Source of the DNA: Planctomycetota bacterium
GTDB taxonomy: Bacteria; Planctomycetota; SZUA-567
Direction of reading: 5' to 3'
Assembly (NCBI GenBank): GCA_031261425.1
Contig: JAISJR010000059.1
Coordinates: forward strand, 1-57,777
Length of the DNA stretch: 57,777 nucleotides
Part shown: in pieces, positions 29,621 to 37,117 of the stretch
How the letters are laid out: each line of letters starts with the position of its first letter
Numbering within the stretch: the stretch's first letter is position 1
Translations under genes and position numbers: made by a program
The notes under the pieces: generated by a model
The model's input: only the letters and a program-made list of their open reading frames with translations
Told to the model about the DNA's origin: nothing
Databases searched by the model: none

Positions 29621-30964
29621 ATGTCAACCATCTTGGAAGATTTTTTCACCAGTAGCGCCCAGCAGAAAATCGAAGAGGCGAAATACAAGAAAACCGGCAC
29701 CGGCGGTATGCAGGTGTCGAGCGACCAATTCTTGCAATTGCTGGTTACGCAGATGAGCAATCAAGACCCGCTCCAACCGATGCAGGACACGGAAATGATG
29801 GCGCAATACGCGCAGTTGCAACAGTTGGACAACCAGCAAACGATGACCAGCGCGATGACCGATATGCGCAAAGAATACGCCATTCAGGGCGCGAGTTCGC
29901 TGATTGGCAAAAGCGTTACCGCCACCGACAGTAGCGGCAAAACCACGACCGGCGTCGCGGTCAGCATCCTCTATGCCAAAAACGACAACAACGTCGAAAT
30001 CAAACTCGACGACGGCACGAGCGTCAATTACAGCGACATCACGAGCGTCGAGGCGATGGCGACCGGCGCGAACGTCAACGCGGCGTCGCAGATGATTGGC
30101 AAATACATCATCGGCATCGACGAAAACGCGAGAGCGTATCAAGGCGTGGTCAAAAACGCGACGACCAACGGCAACGCCATTTTCTTGGAAACCTACGACG
30201 GCGTGTATGTGCCGCTCGACGGCGTGGCGCAAGTCCGCGACTTGACGCCGAGCGAATCGGCGAAACTCATCGAAGCGTTGGACCTCGTCGGGAAATATGT
30301 CGAAGCGCCGCAAAACGGTAGCAGCAATCCGCTGACCGGCGTGGTCAAAGGGATTTACAGCCGAGACAATCAGTATTGGGTGGAAACGTGGGGCGGCACG
30401 GATATCTACGTCGGCAACATTATGAATAGCGGCGCCGGCGGCAAAGTCCGCGAACTCACCACCGGCGAATTGGAAGATATGGAATTGGCGAAAAAATACG
30501 TCGGCAAATTCGTCAAAGCCAACGACGGCAAAATGACGGGCGGCATCAGCGAGGGCTTTTTCTATCGCGACGGCGCGGTCGAAGACGGCAAACAAGCCGC
30601 CGGACAGTTCTATATTTACACGGCGCGCGGCGAAGTGTTCGCCCTCGACAGTTTGTATTACAGCCGCGACTACACGGCGGCGGACCAGGTGCAATACGGT
30701 AGCACGACCGGTCTCAGCGCCGAATTGCAGACGAATTTGAGCAAAGCCGTCGCCGAGGTGTTGGGGAAGCCGTTCGTCGGTTACGATGCGACGGGTAACG
30801 AAGTCGCCGGCGTGGTGGACAGCGTGTATCTCAAAAACGGGTTGCTGATGTTCGGGTTGGTTGACCGGTCGGTTGACGCCGAAACGGGCAAAACGACCGT
30901 CATCCGCAACGAAGCGGTGTCGCCGTATTCGCTCTTCACCAACGGCGGCGCGGCGGCGGCGTGA
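29621..30964 (+). CDS. flgD: FlgD, flagellar hook cap protein, with extended repeat region
   Basis: Scaffold that caps the growing hook. The N-terminal FlgD signature is clear: SDQFLQLLVTQMSNQDPLQPM at about 29-49 and then MMAQYAQLQQLDNQQTM. The protein is 447 aa, about twice the usual length. The extra length is about five successive beta-type units, each opening with a form of (L/V)(I/V)GK.V followed by G(V/G)V..(I/V): near residues 93, 151, 215, 285 and 377. I read these as repeated Tudor-like modules, of which ordinary FlgD has one. Start ATG 29621 behind GGGGAGGG. No flgE follows. Confidence 0.88.
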   Translation: MSTILEDFFTSSAQQKIEEAKYKKTGTGGMQVSSDQFLQLLVTQMSNQDPLQPMQDTEMMAQYAQLQQLDNQQTMTSAMTDMRKEYAIQGASSLIGKSVTATDSSGKTTTGVAVSILYAKNDNNVEIKLDDGTSVNYSDITSVEAMATGANVNAASQMIGKYIIGIDENARAYQGVVKNATTNGNAIFLETYDGVYVPLDGVAQVRDLTPSESAKLIEALDLVGKYVEAPQNGSSNPLTGVVKGIYSRDNQYWVETWGGTDIYVGNIMNSGAGGKVRELTTGELEDMELAKKYVGKFVKANDGKMTGGISEGFFYRDGAVEDGKQAAGQFYIYTARGEVFALDSLYYSRDYTAADQVQYGSTTGLSAELQTNLSKAVAEVLGKPFVGYDATGNEVAGVVDSVYLKNGLLMFGLVDRSVDAETGKTTVIRNEAVSPYSLFTNGGAAAA

Positions 30965-30965
30965 G

Positions 30966-31073
30966 ACAATTAACAATGCACAATTAACAATTAACAATTT
31001 CGGGGTATTTTTAATTCGTCGCGAAGCGACCACCGCAATTGTTAATTTTTAACTGTGAATTGTTAATTAAATT
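30966..31073. repeat. AATTAAC heptamer hairpin
   Basis: AATTAAC arm, CGGGGTATTTTTAATTCG, TCGCGAAGCGACCACCG centre, AATTGTT arm, ending three bases before the RNase P RNA. The GGAGTTT box is degenerate here. Confidence 0.78.
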
Positions 31074-31076
31074 TTA

Positions 31077-31542
31077 GGCGGAGGGTTAGGTGATTGCGCG
31101 GCGCGGTTCGCGACGCGAGGAAAGTCCGGTCACCACCGAGCGGAGATGCGGGTAACGCCCGCCGGGGGCAACCTCAGGGGCAGGCAACAGAAAACAAACC
31201 GCCGCGGCGTGTGAGCAAAGTTGAAAGTTAAAAGTTGAGAGGTTAAGTCGCGGTTATCTCAACTCTCAACTCTAAACTCTCAACTTTGCTCTCATAGCGC
31301 GGTAAGGGTGAAACGGCGGGGTAAGAGCCCACCGCGCCGGCGGTAACGCCGGCGGCACGGCGACTGCTCTCTCGGTGCAAACGCAAATAGGAACGGAAAA
31401 ATTTTCGTCGGGCGACCGATGATAAATTTGCGCGGCGGCTCGTCGCGTTGGGACGTTCGGGTAGCGCGCAAGAGACGACCGGCGACGGTCGTTCCAGTCA
31501 AATAATCACCCTCGACAGAAACCGGCTTATCGACCCTCCGCC
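31077..31542 (+). ncRNA. rnpB: RNase P RNA (bacterial class A), with a repeat inserted in P12
   Basis: The catalytic RNA that matures tRNA 5' ends. The terminal helix pairs GGCGGAGGGT (31077 on) with ACCCTCCGCC (31533-31542). Conserved blocks in order: GAGGAAAGTCCGG, GGGTAACGCCCGCCGGGG, CAACAGAAAACAAACCGCC, GGTAAGGGTGAAACGG, GGTAAGAGCCCACCGC, CAAATAGGAACGG, and ACAGAAACCGGCTTATCGACC. At about 466 nt it is longer than the usual 350-400 because an 80-nt heptamer hairpin lies at 31213-31293, in helix P12. T residues follow the terminal helix. Confidence 0.96.
31213..31293. repeat. AACTCTC heptamer hairpin inside rnpB
   Basis: GAGCAAAGTTGAAAGTTAAA on the left pairs with AACTCTCAACTTTGCTCTC on the right around a short GC-containing centre. 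It extends the P12 stem without breaking the flanking conserved blocks. Confidence 0.88.
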
Positions 31543-31560
31543 TTTTTCTTTATGGGGAAT

Positions 31561-31593
31561 CATCGAGGGCGCCCTTGACGGGCGCCCTCGATG
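31561..31593. terminator. Strong hairpin between rnpB and rubredoxin
   Basis: A 14-bp perfect stem (CATCGAGGGCGCCC / GGGCGCCCTCGATG) with a five-base loop, between convergent rnpB and the rubredoxin gene. No clear T run on either side, so two-way termination is inferred from position and strength. Confidence 0.6.
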
Positions 31594-31613
31594 GCGTAAT
31601 GCGGTTCCAACGC

Positions 31614-31763
31614 TTAATTCGCCGTGAACTCTTCTTTGCCCGCGCCGCAGATTGGACAAACGAAATCGTCGGGCAATTCGTTGAACGGCGTGCCGGGTTT
31701 GACCCCGTCCGGCGGATTTTTCGCGTCATAGACCCAGCCGCAGAGATTACAGGTGGCGTTCAT
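31614..31763 (-). CDS. Rubredoxin
   Basis: A 49-aa electron carrier with a single iron bound by four Cys: CNLCGWVYD at 5-13 and [11 protein letters not shown] at 36-46, with the typical [15 protein letters not shown] between. It is short at the N-terminus compared with most rubredoxins. The start ATG 31763 follows AAAGGA. It lies alone, convergent to rnpB and upstream of no obvious partner; in anaerobes rubredoxin often serves oxygen and peroxide detoxification. Confidence 0.95.
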   Translation of the reverse strand: MNATCNLCGWVYDAKNPPDGVKPGTPFNELPDDFVCPICGAGKEEFTAN

Positions 31764-31782
31764 TGGGGTTCCTTTCTTAAAA

Positions 31783-31912
31783 GAGAGAGTTTAGAGTTTA
31801 GAGTTCAGAGTTGAGAGAGGGAAGAGGGAAGAGGGAAACGGGAAAAGGGAAAAGGGGAAAGCGTGGTCATTTTTTCAACTCTCAACTCTTAACTCTCAAC
31901 TCTAACTTCTCC
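31783..31912. repeat. Composite heptamer element: AACTCTC outside, GGGAAAA inside
   Basis: TAGAGTT/GAGAGTT units (31785-31818) are followed by six GGGAAGA/GGGAAAA units (31819-31860), then AACTCTC units (31877-31912). The GGGAAAA block lacks its own inverse. The right arm encodes the last residues of the aroE-aroK product. Confidence 0.8.
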
Positions 31913-33093
31913 GCCGCTTCGTCGCGGTCGAGACATTCCTCGGCGGTTTGGCGGTAGAGCGGGTCGCGGACGGCGAACATTGCCGCCAACGCCGCCGCGT
32001 CGCGGGACAGCGGACGACCGGCGGTCGCGAGCGCGGCGAGCGGCGCCAGCAGATAAACGACGCGCGAATTTTGCCGCAAATTGTCGCGATTTTCGGCGCG
32101 CAAAACGGCGCCGCCGCCGGTGGCGATAATTTTCCCCGACAACTTGCCGACCTCGGCGATGACCGCGCTTTCAAGTTGCCGGAATTTTTCTTCGCCCTCG
32201 TCCGCGAAAATCGCCGGAATCGGTTTGCCGCCGCGCTCCGCCACTAAAACGTCGGTGTCGATAAATTCGCGGTTCAGCCGCGCCGCCAACCGTTTGCCGA
32301 CCGTCGTTTTGCCGCACCCCGGCATTCCGATAAGCGCGATATTGCGCATCGCGTCGCGCATCCGGCGCGTTACCGCCGCGCTTTTTTCCGCGCCGATTTT
32401 GCCGCCCGTCCAAATTTCCGCCGCGCGCGCCGCCTGCTCCACCAACATCGGCAAACCGCCGACCGCCGGTATCGCCAACGCTTCGGCGTCCAACATCAGC
32501 CGCGTCCGGTCGGGATGGTAAATCATTTCCGCGACGCCGCGCAAACGCGGGAATTTCGTCAAGTCCAGCAAGCGCTCGCCGTTATGCGGATACATCCCGA
32601 CCGGCGTGGCGTTGACCACGATTTCGGCGTCGGCGCGGGCATAGACATTTTCATAATTCACGGCGCCGGAACGCGACACGGCGACGACCTCGCGCGCGGC
32701 AGCGTCCGTCAAAAAAGTTCGCGCCATTTTCGCCGCGCCGCCGGAGCCGAGCAACAACACCACGCGGTCGCGCAGGTCAAGCCCGCGCATCATTTGCGCG
32801 AAGCCGTAATAGTCGGTGTTGTCGCCCCGCCAGCGACCGTCGGGTAGGCGCGACAAAGTGTTGACCGCGCCGATGCGCCGCGCGAGCGGCGTCAGTTCGC
32901 CGCAGAGCGGAATGACGGTTTCTTTGTAGGGAATGGTAACGTTCAAACCGGCGGCATCGGTCGTCGCCAAAAAATCGGCGACCGCGGCGGGCGTGGCGAG
33001 TTCGACTAATTCATAGTCGTAGCCCGCGAGTTGCTGATGAATGGGCGGCGAATAACTGTGCGCCAATTTTTTGCCGAGCAGTCCGTAGCGCAT
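31882..33093 (-). CDS. Fused shikimate dehydrogenase and shikimate kinase
   Basis: One chain of 403 aa for two consecutive steps of the shikimate pathway. Residues 1 to about 250 are AroE: SYSPPIHQQL substrate site, NVTIPYKETV with the catalytic Lys, NADP loop LGSGGAAKM, and a late GGLPMLVEQA block. From about residue 255 on is AroK: Walker A GMPGCGKTTVGKRL, FIDTD, and GGGAVL. Order is dehydrogenase then kinase. I place the start at ATG 33093; the open frame upstream is translated GGGAAAA repeat. The tail LELRVKS is also repeat-encoded. Confidence 0.93.
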   Translation of the reverse strand: MRYGLLGKKLAHSYSPPIHQQLAGYDYELVELATPAAVADFLATTDAAGLNVTIPYKETVIPLCGELTPLARRIGAVNTLSRLPDGRWRGDNTDYYGFAQMMRGLDLRDRVVLLLGSGGAAKMARTFLTDAAAREVVAVSRSGAVNYENVYARADAEIVVNATPVGMYPHNGERLLDLTKFPRLRGVAEMIYHPDRTRLMLDAEALAIPAVGGLPMLVEQAARAAEIWTGGKIGAEKSAAVTRRMRDAMRNIALIGMPGCGKTTVGKRLAARLNREFIDTDVLVAERGGKPIPAIFADEGEEKFRQLESAVIAEVGKLSGKIIATGGGAVLRAENRDNLRQNSRVVYLLAPLAALATAGRPLSRDAAALAAMFAVRDPLYRQTAEECLDRDEAAEKLELRVKS

Positions 33094-33098
33094 CAAAA

Positions 33099-33240
33099 TA
33101 GGGAAAAGGGAAAAGGACAAAATTTACAATTAACAATTTACAATTAACAATTGCGGAATTGGATTAGCAAAATCGCTTCGCGGAATTTTGATAATTGCCC
33201 CATAATTGTTCATTGTTAATTGTGAATTGTAAATTGTTCT
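33099..33240. repeat. Composite heptamer hairpin (GGGAAAA then AATTAAC)
   Basis: GGGAAAA units at 33099-33113, AATTTAC/AATTAAC units, GCGGAATTGGATTAGC, ATCGCTTCGCGG centre, then AATTGTT/AATTGTG units which form the last codons of mcsA. Confidence 0.82.
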
Positions 33241-33743
33241 TCGCCTAACGCGGCGAGGTTGTCGCGTAGGCGCGCCGCGGTGCGGTAGTCCTCTTTCGCA
33301 ATCGCTTCTTTCAGCAGGCGCTGATGTTCAAGGCGTTGTTGTTGCCGCAAAGTGCGCGGGTTGGGATGCGGCGATTTGCCGACGTAGCGCCCCGGCGAGC
33401 CGTGCATTTCATAGAGCAACGGGCGCAGACGGTCGGCGAAAATTTCGTAGTCGCGATAACAGCCGAGCCGTCCGTTTTCGCGATAACCGCTCCACGTCAA
33501 GCCGCAGTGCGGACACGCCGCCTCGTCGGTTTCTTTTTTCTCGACCGTCGCCCCCGCCGCCGAAAACATTTGCAACAATTTTTCGCCGAACAGTTGTTGC
33601 AGGGAAATGGAATTTTTGACCTGCACGCCTTTTTGCGCCGCGCACGCCGCGCACAGATGCATCTCGCTTTTGACGTTGTTTTTGATGTCGGTGAGATGCA
33701 CCGACGCCGGGGCTTTTTTGCAACTTTCGCAGATTTTTTTCAT
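33216..33743 (-). CDS. mcsA: McsA, zinc-binding activator of protein-arginine kinase
   Basis: Partner and activator of McsB. The 175-aa protein has CxxC pairs expected to bind zinc (CESCKKAP, CAAC, CPHCGLTW), the region IFADRLRPLLYEMHGSPGRYVGKSPH that is typical for McsA, and a C-terminal UVR-like helical pair (LKEAIAKEDYRTAARLRDNL). Start ATG 33743 with AGGA upstream. Its last residues FTIHN are produced by a repeat. It is not linked to mcsB (18.6-19.7 kb) or to clpC or ctsR in this window. Confidence 0.93.
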   Translation of the reverse strand: MKKICESCKKAPASVHLTDIKNNVKSEMHLCAACAAQKGVQVKNSISLQQLFGEKLLQMFSAAGATVEKKETDEAACPHCGLTWSGYRENGRLGCYRDYEIFADRLRPLLYEMHGSPGRYVGKSPHPNPRTLRQQQRLEHQRLLKEAIAKEDYRTAARLRDNLAALGEEQFTIHN

Positions 33744-33769
33744 CGTCGATTCCTAAAAATAATTACGAA

Positions 33770-34942
33770 TTACTCTTTCTTCTTGCCCAACACCCAGTCG
33801 CTAAATTTGCGCGCGGCGACGATTGAAAATTTTTCAATCGGCAAAAACAACACCGCCGCGAGAAACGACAATAAAACCGTCGCCGCGCCAATCGCCGCTT
33901 TGACCGTCCATTCGGTTTGATATTCGGGATAAACCAACAGCAAATAACTTTGGAATGAACAGATGAGCGACCAATGCACAAGATAAAGCGGGAATGAGAT
34001 TTTGCCTAACCACACCGAAAACCGGTTTTGTAAAAACCGATTAAATCGCCCGACGCTCACCGCCGTAAATACGATTGCCGCCGCTAATAACACGGTTTTT
34101 GTATCACTAAAATTCACTCGCCAAGAATACATCACCAACACCGTCAGCGGAATACCGATTTGCGCCCAGCGATTTTGCCGGATTTTTACCAGAGTCGACG
34201 ACGACGCTTCCACCCAAAATTTGGCGATAAACAAGCCCAAGACAAACGCCGCCATTAGCGGCGATTTTTCCAACAAAAGCAATGCAAATAACCCGATGAA
34301 CAACGTCGCGAGTCGCACGCGCCAATGCCACGATTTACCGCGAAACGCAAGCACGAGGTTTCGCTTCGCCGCCGCCGAATGTTGCGCAAGCAACAAAATG
34401 ATGACTAAATACGAACCGAGAATTTCCGGCGTCATCGTCCACAGCACGGCATTGTAACGAGCATCATTCCAACCCAACACACCGATTATGGAATCAAGCG
34501 CGTCGGATAATGACGGCGGAAAATTATAATAAAGTTGTAGTACTTTTCCGGCTTCAAGATTGCACATCAAGCCGCCGAGCAACATCTCGTAAATAAATAT
34601 CGTCGAGAAGAAAATCGGAATACCGAGCCGCAACGGTCGCCGCCACGCCAAGCCGGCAAGAGTGTCAAGATTTCGCCGCCGCCAATAACTTAGCGATAAC
34701 ACCACGCCGGATAACACGAAAAAAATCCGCACCGCCAAACCGCCGTCAAAAAATAAACGCAACGGATACAATGCCGTAGGAATATCGAGTCCACCGTCAT
34801 ATGCGCCAATTATATGAGAAAACAAAACCGCTACCGCCGCCCAGCCGCGCAAGCCGTCGAAAAAATCAACCCGCTCGCGGGTATCTGGCGAAACGGACGA
34901 AGCGGATAAAAAGTTGCCCCCCCCCCCCCCCGCAAATAGCAT
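33770..34942 (-). CDS. Membrane acyltransferase (OafA/Acyltransferase_3 family), probably phase-variable
   Basis: A multi-pass membrane enzyme that transfers acyl groups, usually acetyl, to surface polysaccharide or LPS sugars. The family start RVDFFDGLRGWAAVAVLFSHI is at about 24-44, with about ten hydrophobic segments after it; 390 aa is normal. Codons 4-9 (Ala and five Gly) are encoded by a run of 15 G, which lies between the start codon and the first family motif. A second ATG at 34961 is out of frame with 15 G and in frame with 14. Loss or gain of G would therefore change the start used or stop expression. Codon use is more AT-rich than in neighbours. Confidence 0.85.
   Translation of the reverse strand: MLFAGGGGGNFLSASSVSPDTRERVDFFDGLRGWAAVAVLFSHIIGAYDGGLDIPTALYPLRLFFDGGLAVRIFFVLSGVVLSLSYWRRRNLDTLAGLAWRRPLRLGIPIFFSTIFIYEMLLGGLMCNLEAGKVLQLYYNFPPSLSDALDSIIGVLGWNDARYNAVLWTMTPEILGSYLVIILLLAQHSAAAKRNLVLAFRGKSWHWRVRLATLFIGLFALLLLEKSPLMAAFVLGLFIAKFWVEASSSTLVKIRQNRWAQIGIPLTVLVMYSWRVNFSDTKTVLLAAAIVFTAVSVGRFNRFLQNRFSVWLGKISFPLYLVHWSLICSFQSYLLLVYPEYQTEWTVKAAIGAATVLLSFLAAVLFLPIEKFSIVAARKFSDWVLGKKKE
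34917..34931 (-). repeat. Poly-G tract (15 G) in the acyltransferase 5' end
   Basis: Fifteen C on the given strand, G in the coding direction, beginning 11 bases after the A of the ATG at 34942. This is long enough to be expected to slip during replication. Confidence 0.88.
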
Positions 34943-35272
34943 TTCCTATACTGTTATGCATATCTTGGCGTTTCCTTTCCGGTCAGCGTTTTTATTGGCA
35001 AATTCGCAAGCGTACACGAAGCGAACTGAAAAACAAATTCCACAAATTATGGAGTTTATTTTCTCGTAATTATTTTCACCGCTCGCGTTTTATCAACGCC
35101 CCCGAAATTTTCAATCCCCTACCGCCGTAAAACGCCCCGTAGGACGGCGCGATAAATTGACGCGCCGAGACCATCGTTGTCGAAACGACCAATCGGCTTA
35201 AAATCCGACGTGAGAAACAAGAGCGGTTATGTCATAAACTTTTCACCTCGCCAAAAACAGAAAGATTTCGCT
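34943..35272. other. Divergent spacer without a gene
   Basis: About 330 bases between the acyltransferase and the toxin gene. An AAAGGA near 34978-34983 serves the starts at 34961 or 34942 on the minus strand. I see no repeat element, no tRNA and no convincing short gene. Confidence 0.5.
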
Positions 35273-35755
35273 ATGAAAAAATTACGCCTTTATTTGGAAA
35301 CGACCATTCCGAATTACCTGTTTGACGACGACAAACCGGAGAAACAATGCGACACTTGGCGGTTGTGGAATGAAATAAAATCGGGCGAATACGAGGTGGT
35401 TGTCGGTAGCGCGGTGTTCGATGAAATAGACAGTTTCATTGAACAAAAGGCGCCTAAAAAGTTATTGATGGCGAATGAATTGAAATTGATAAACTATGAA
35501 TTTTTTGCCGTGAACGACGACGTAATCCGCCTCGCGAATGAATACATAAATATCGGCGGCTTGAAACCGAGTAGCGAAACGGACGCCATTCACATCGCTT
35601 CCGCCACCCTCGCGAATTGCGACTTTATTTTGTCGTGGAATTTTGCTCACATTGTCAATATGCGGGCAATGGTGGCGGTGGACGCCGTGAACACTCGCGA
35701 AGTGTTGAAACAGGTGAAAATTTTATCGCCGACCATCTTTTTGGGGGAGGAATAA
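35273..35755 (+). CDS. PIN-domain ribonuclease, VapC-like toxin
   Basis: A 160-aa PIN-fold protein, expected to be a Mg-dependent RNase. Acidic residues in PIN positions can be seen: YLETTIPNYLFDDD at the start (Glu in place of the usual first Asp), E in VFDEIDSF, D in SETDAIHIASA, and the final LSWNFAHIV. This is the subgroup with SWNF(K/A)HIV endings. The start ATG 35273 fits the family. It is followed after two bases by a 58-aa gene, the layout of a toxin-antitoxin pair with the antitoxin second. What it cleaves is unknown. Confidence 0.82.
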   Translation: MKKLRLYLETTIPNYLFDDDKPEKQCDTWRLWNEIKSGEYEVVVGSAVFDEIDSFIEQKAPKKLLMANELKLINYEFFAVNDDVIRLANEYINIGGLKPSSETDAIHIASATLANCDFILSWNFAHIVNMRAMVAVDAVNTREVLKQVKILSPTIFLGEE

Positions 35756-35757
35756 TT

Positions 35758-35934
35758 ATGGACGAAACCGTTGCTTATATTCATCAGGTGCGTTTGGAAA
35801 TCGCCGCGCGCCGCGCCAAAATGACGCCGGAAGAAGCCGCCGAAGACCATCGGCAAAGCGTCAATTCGGTGTTACGCTTAATGGGCAGACCGGAAATCCC
35901 GCCGCGAACGCGCGAAACGGCGTTAAACGCCTAA
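35758..35934 (+). CDS. Small protein, putative antitoxin of the PIN toxin
   Basis: A 58-aa charged protein (MDETVAYIHQVRLEIAARRA, then MTPEEAAEDHR). Begins two bases after the toxin stop behind GGGGGAGGA. Similar small proteins with a helical VR..RE.IA start and MTPEE segment accompany PIN genes of this subgroup. No DNA-binding domain is obvious. The antitoxin role is inferred from position and size. Confidence 0.65.
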   Translation: MDETVAYIHQVRLEIAARRAKMTPEEAAEDHRQSVNSVLRLMGRPEIPPRTRETALNA

Positions 35935-35964
35935 TCCAATTCCGCGAAAATTATTTGCCATTAG

Positions 35965-35997
35965 AAAAAACAAGCCCGCCGGCGGTTGCCGGCGGGC
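35965..35997 (-). terminator. Intrinsic terminator of the pit transcript
   Basis: A 10-bp stem GCCCGCCGGC / GCCGGCGGGC with loop of four; on the minus strand it is followed within three bases by TTTTTT (35970-35965). It lies just past the pit stop and also faces the toxin pair. Confidence 0.8.
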
Positions 35998-36010
35998 GGT
36001 TTCGTTGCCG

Positions 36011-37006
36011 TTAAAACAAATCCACCACCCAATAAATCCCCATCGCCATCAGCGCGCTGACCGGAATCGTCAACAGCCACGCGACCAGCAAGTCCTTGGT
36101 GATGCCCCAGCGCACGGCGGAAATTCGTTTGACCGCGCCGGTGCCGATGATGGAGCCGGTAATCGTGTGCGTCGTGCTGACCGGCACTTTCACGATTTCC
36201 GTCATAAACAGCGTCAGCGAGCCGGACGCCTCCGCGACCACGCCTTCCAACGTGGTGATTTTCGTGATGCGCGTGCCCATCGTTTTGACAATCCGCCAAC
36301 CGCCCGACATCGTGCCGAGCGAGATAGCGGTGAAACACGCCAGCGGCACCCACGTCGGCAAATCTTTGATGGTCGCGATATGTCCCGACGCGACCAGCGC
36401 GGCGGCGATAATGCCCATCACTTTTTGCGCGTCGTTCATTCCGTGTCCGACGCAAAACAGCGCCGAGGTTCCCAATTGCAAAGCGTGTAAAGATTTTTCG
36501 ACTTTGTGATATTTGAAATTGCGGCAGATGTGCAACGTAATAAACATCAAACTCATCGCGACGAACATCCCGATTAGCGGCGCCAAAAAGATGAACGCCG
36601 CGATAATCAAAACAGTCGAGGCGTGTATCGCGCCCCAGCCGCCGCAAGCGACGGCGGCGCCGGCGAAGCCGCCGATGAGCGTGTGCGACGACGATGACGG
36701 AATCCCGAACCACCACGTCGCGAGATTCCAGACAATCGCCGCGATGACGCCCGCCAAAATCACCGGCAACGTTACGAACTCTATCTCGACGGTTTTCGCC
36801 ACCGTGTTGGCGATGCCGAATTCGCCGATGACGTATTTGGCGATAAAAAAGGCGACGAAATTGAACCACGCCGCCCACACGACCGCCTGAAACGGCGTCA
36901 GAACTTTCGTGCTGACAATCGGCGAGATGGCGTTGGCGGCGTCGTGAAAGCCGTTGATGTAGTCAAAAATTAGCGCCAGCAGAATGACGGTGATGAGCAG
37001 AGCCAT
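36011..37006 (-). CDS. pit: PiT-family inorganic phosphate permease
   Basis: A low-affinity, ion-coupled phosphate transporter in the inner membrane. The 331-aa chain has around ten hydrophobic segments and both family signatures: FDYINGFHDAANAIS near residues 16-30 and GHGMNDAQKVMGII in the second half. It is shorter than E. coli PitA because the central loop is small, as in many bacterial and archaeal members. The start is ATG 37006. The gene follows the DUF47 gene on the same strand, separated by a repeat; this pairing is common and suggests the DUF47 protein controls the transporter. Confidence 0.94.
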   Translation of the reverse strand: MALLITVILLALIFDYINGFHDAANAISPIVSTKVLTPFQAVVWAAWFNFVAFFIAKYVIGEFGIANTVAKTVEIEFVTLPVILAGVIAAIVWNLATWWFGIPSSSSHTLIGGFAGAAVACGGWGAIHASTVLIIAAFIFLAPLIGMFVAMSLMFITLHICRNFKYHKVEKSLHALQLGTSALFCVGHGMNDAQKVMGIIAAALVASGHIATIKDLPTWVPLACFTAISLGTMSGGWRIVKTMGTRITKITTLEGVVAEASGSLTLFMTEIVKVPVSTTHTITGSIIGTGAVKRISAVRWGITKDLLVAWLLTIPVSALMAMGIYWVVDLF

Positions 37007-37043
37007 AATTTTTCTAATGGGTGTAGTTTTCAATCGGTTGCGG

Positions 37044-37116
37044 CGAGTGGGCAGTGAGCAGTGGACAGTAGTCAGTCAACTGCCCACTGAAAACTGTCCA
37101 CTGCCCACTGTAACCA
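37044..37116. repeat. CAGTGGA heptamer hairpin between DUF47 gene and pit
   Basis: GGGCAGTGAGCAGTGGACAG units on the left, inverse CAACTGCCCACTG, AACTGTCCACTGCCCACTG on the right, with almost no centre. It lacks the GGAGTTT and GCGAAGCG core. Confidence 0.82.
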
Positions 37117-37117
37117 C

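Noticed and set aside
29624-31033. Long open frame (469 codons) on the minus strand within flgD
   Set aside because: Antisense to FlgD and starting within a repeat; Arg/Val-rich shadow with no recognisable motif.
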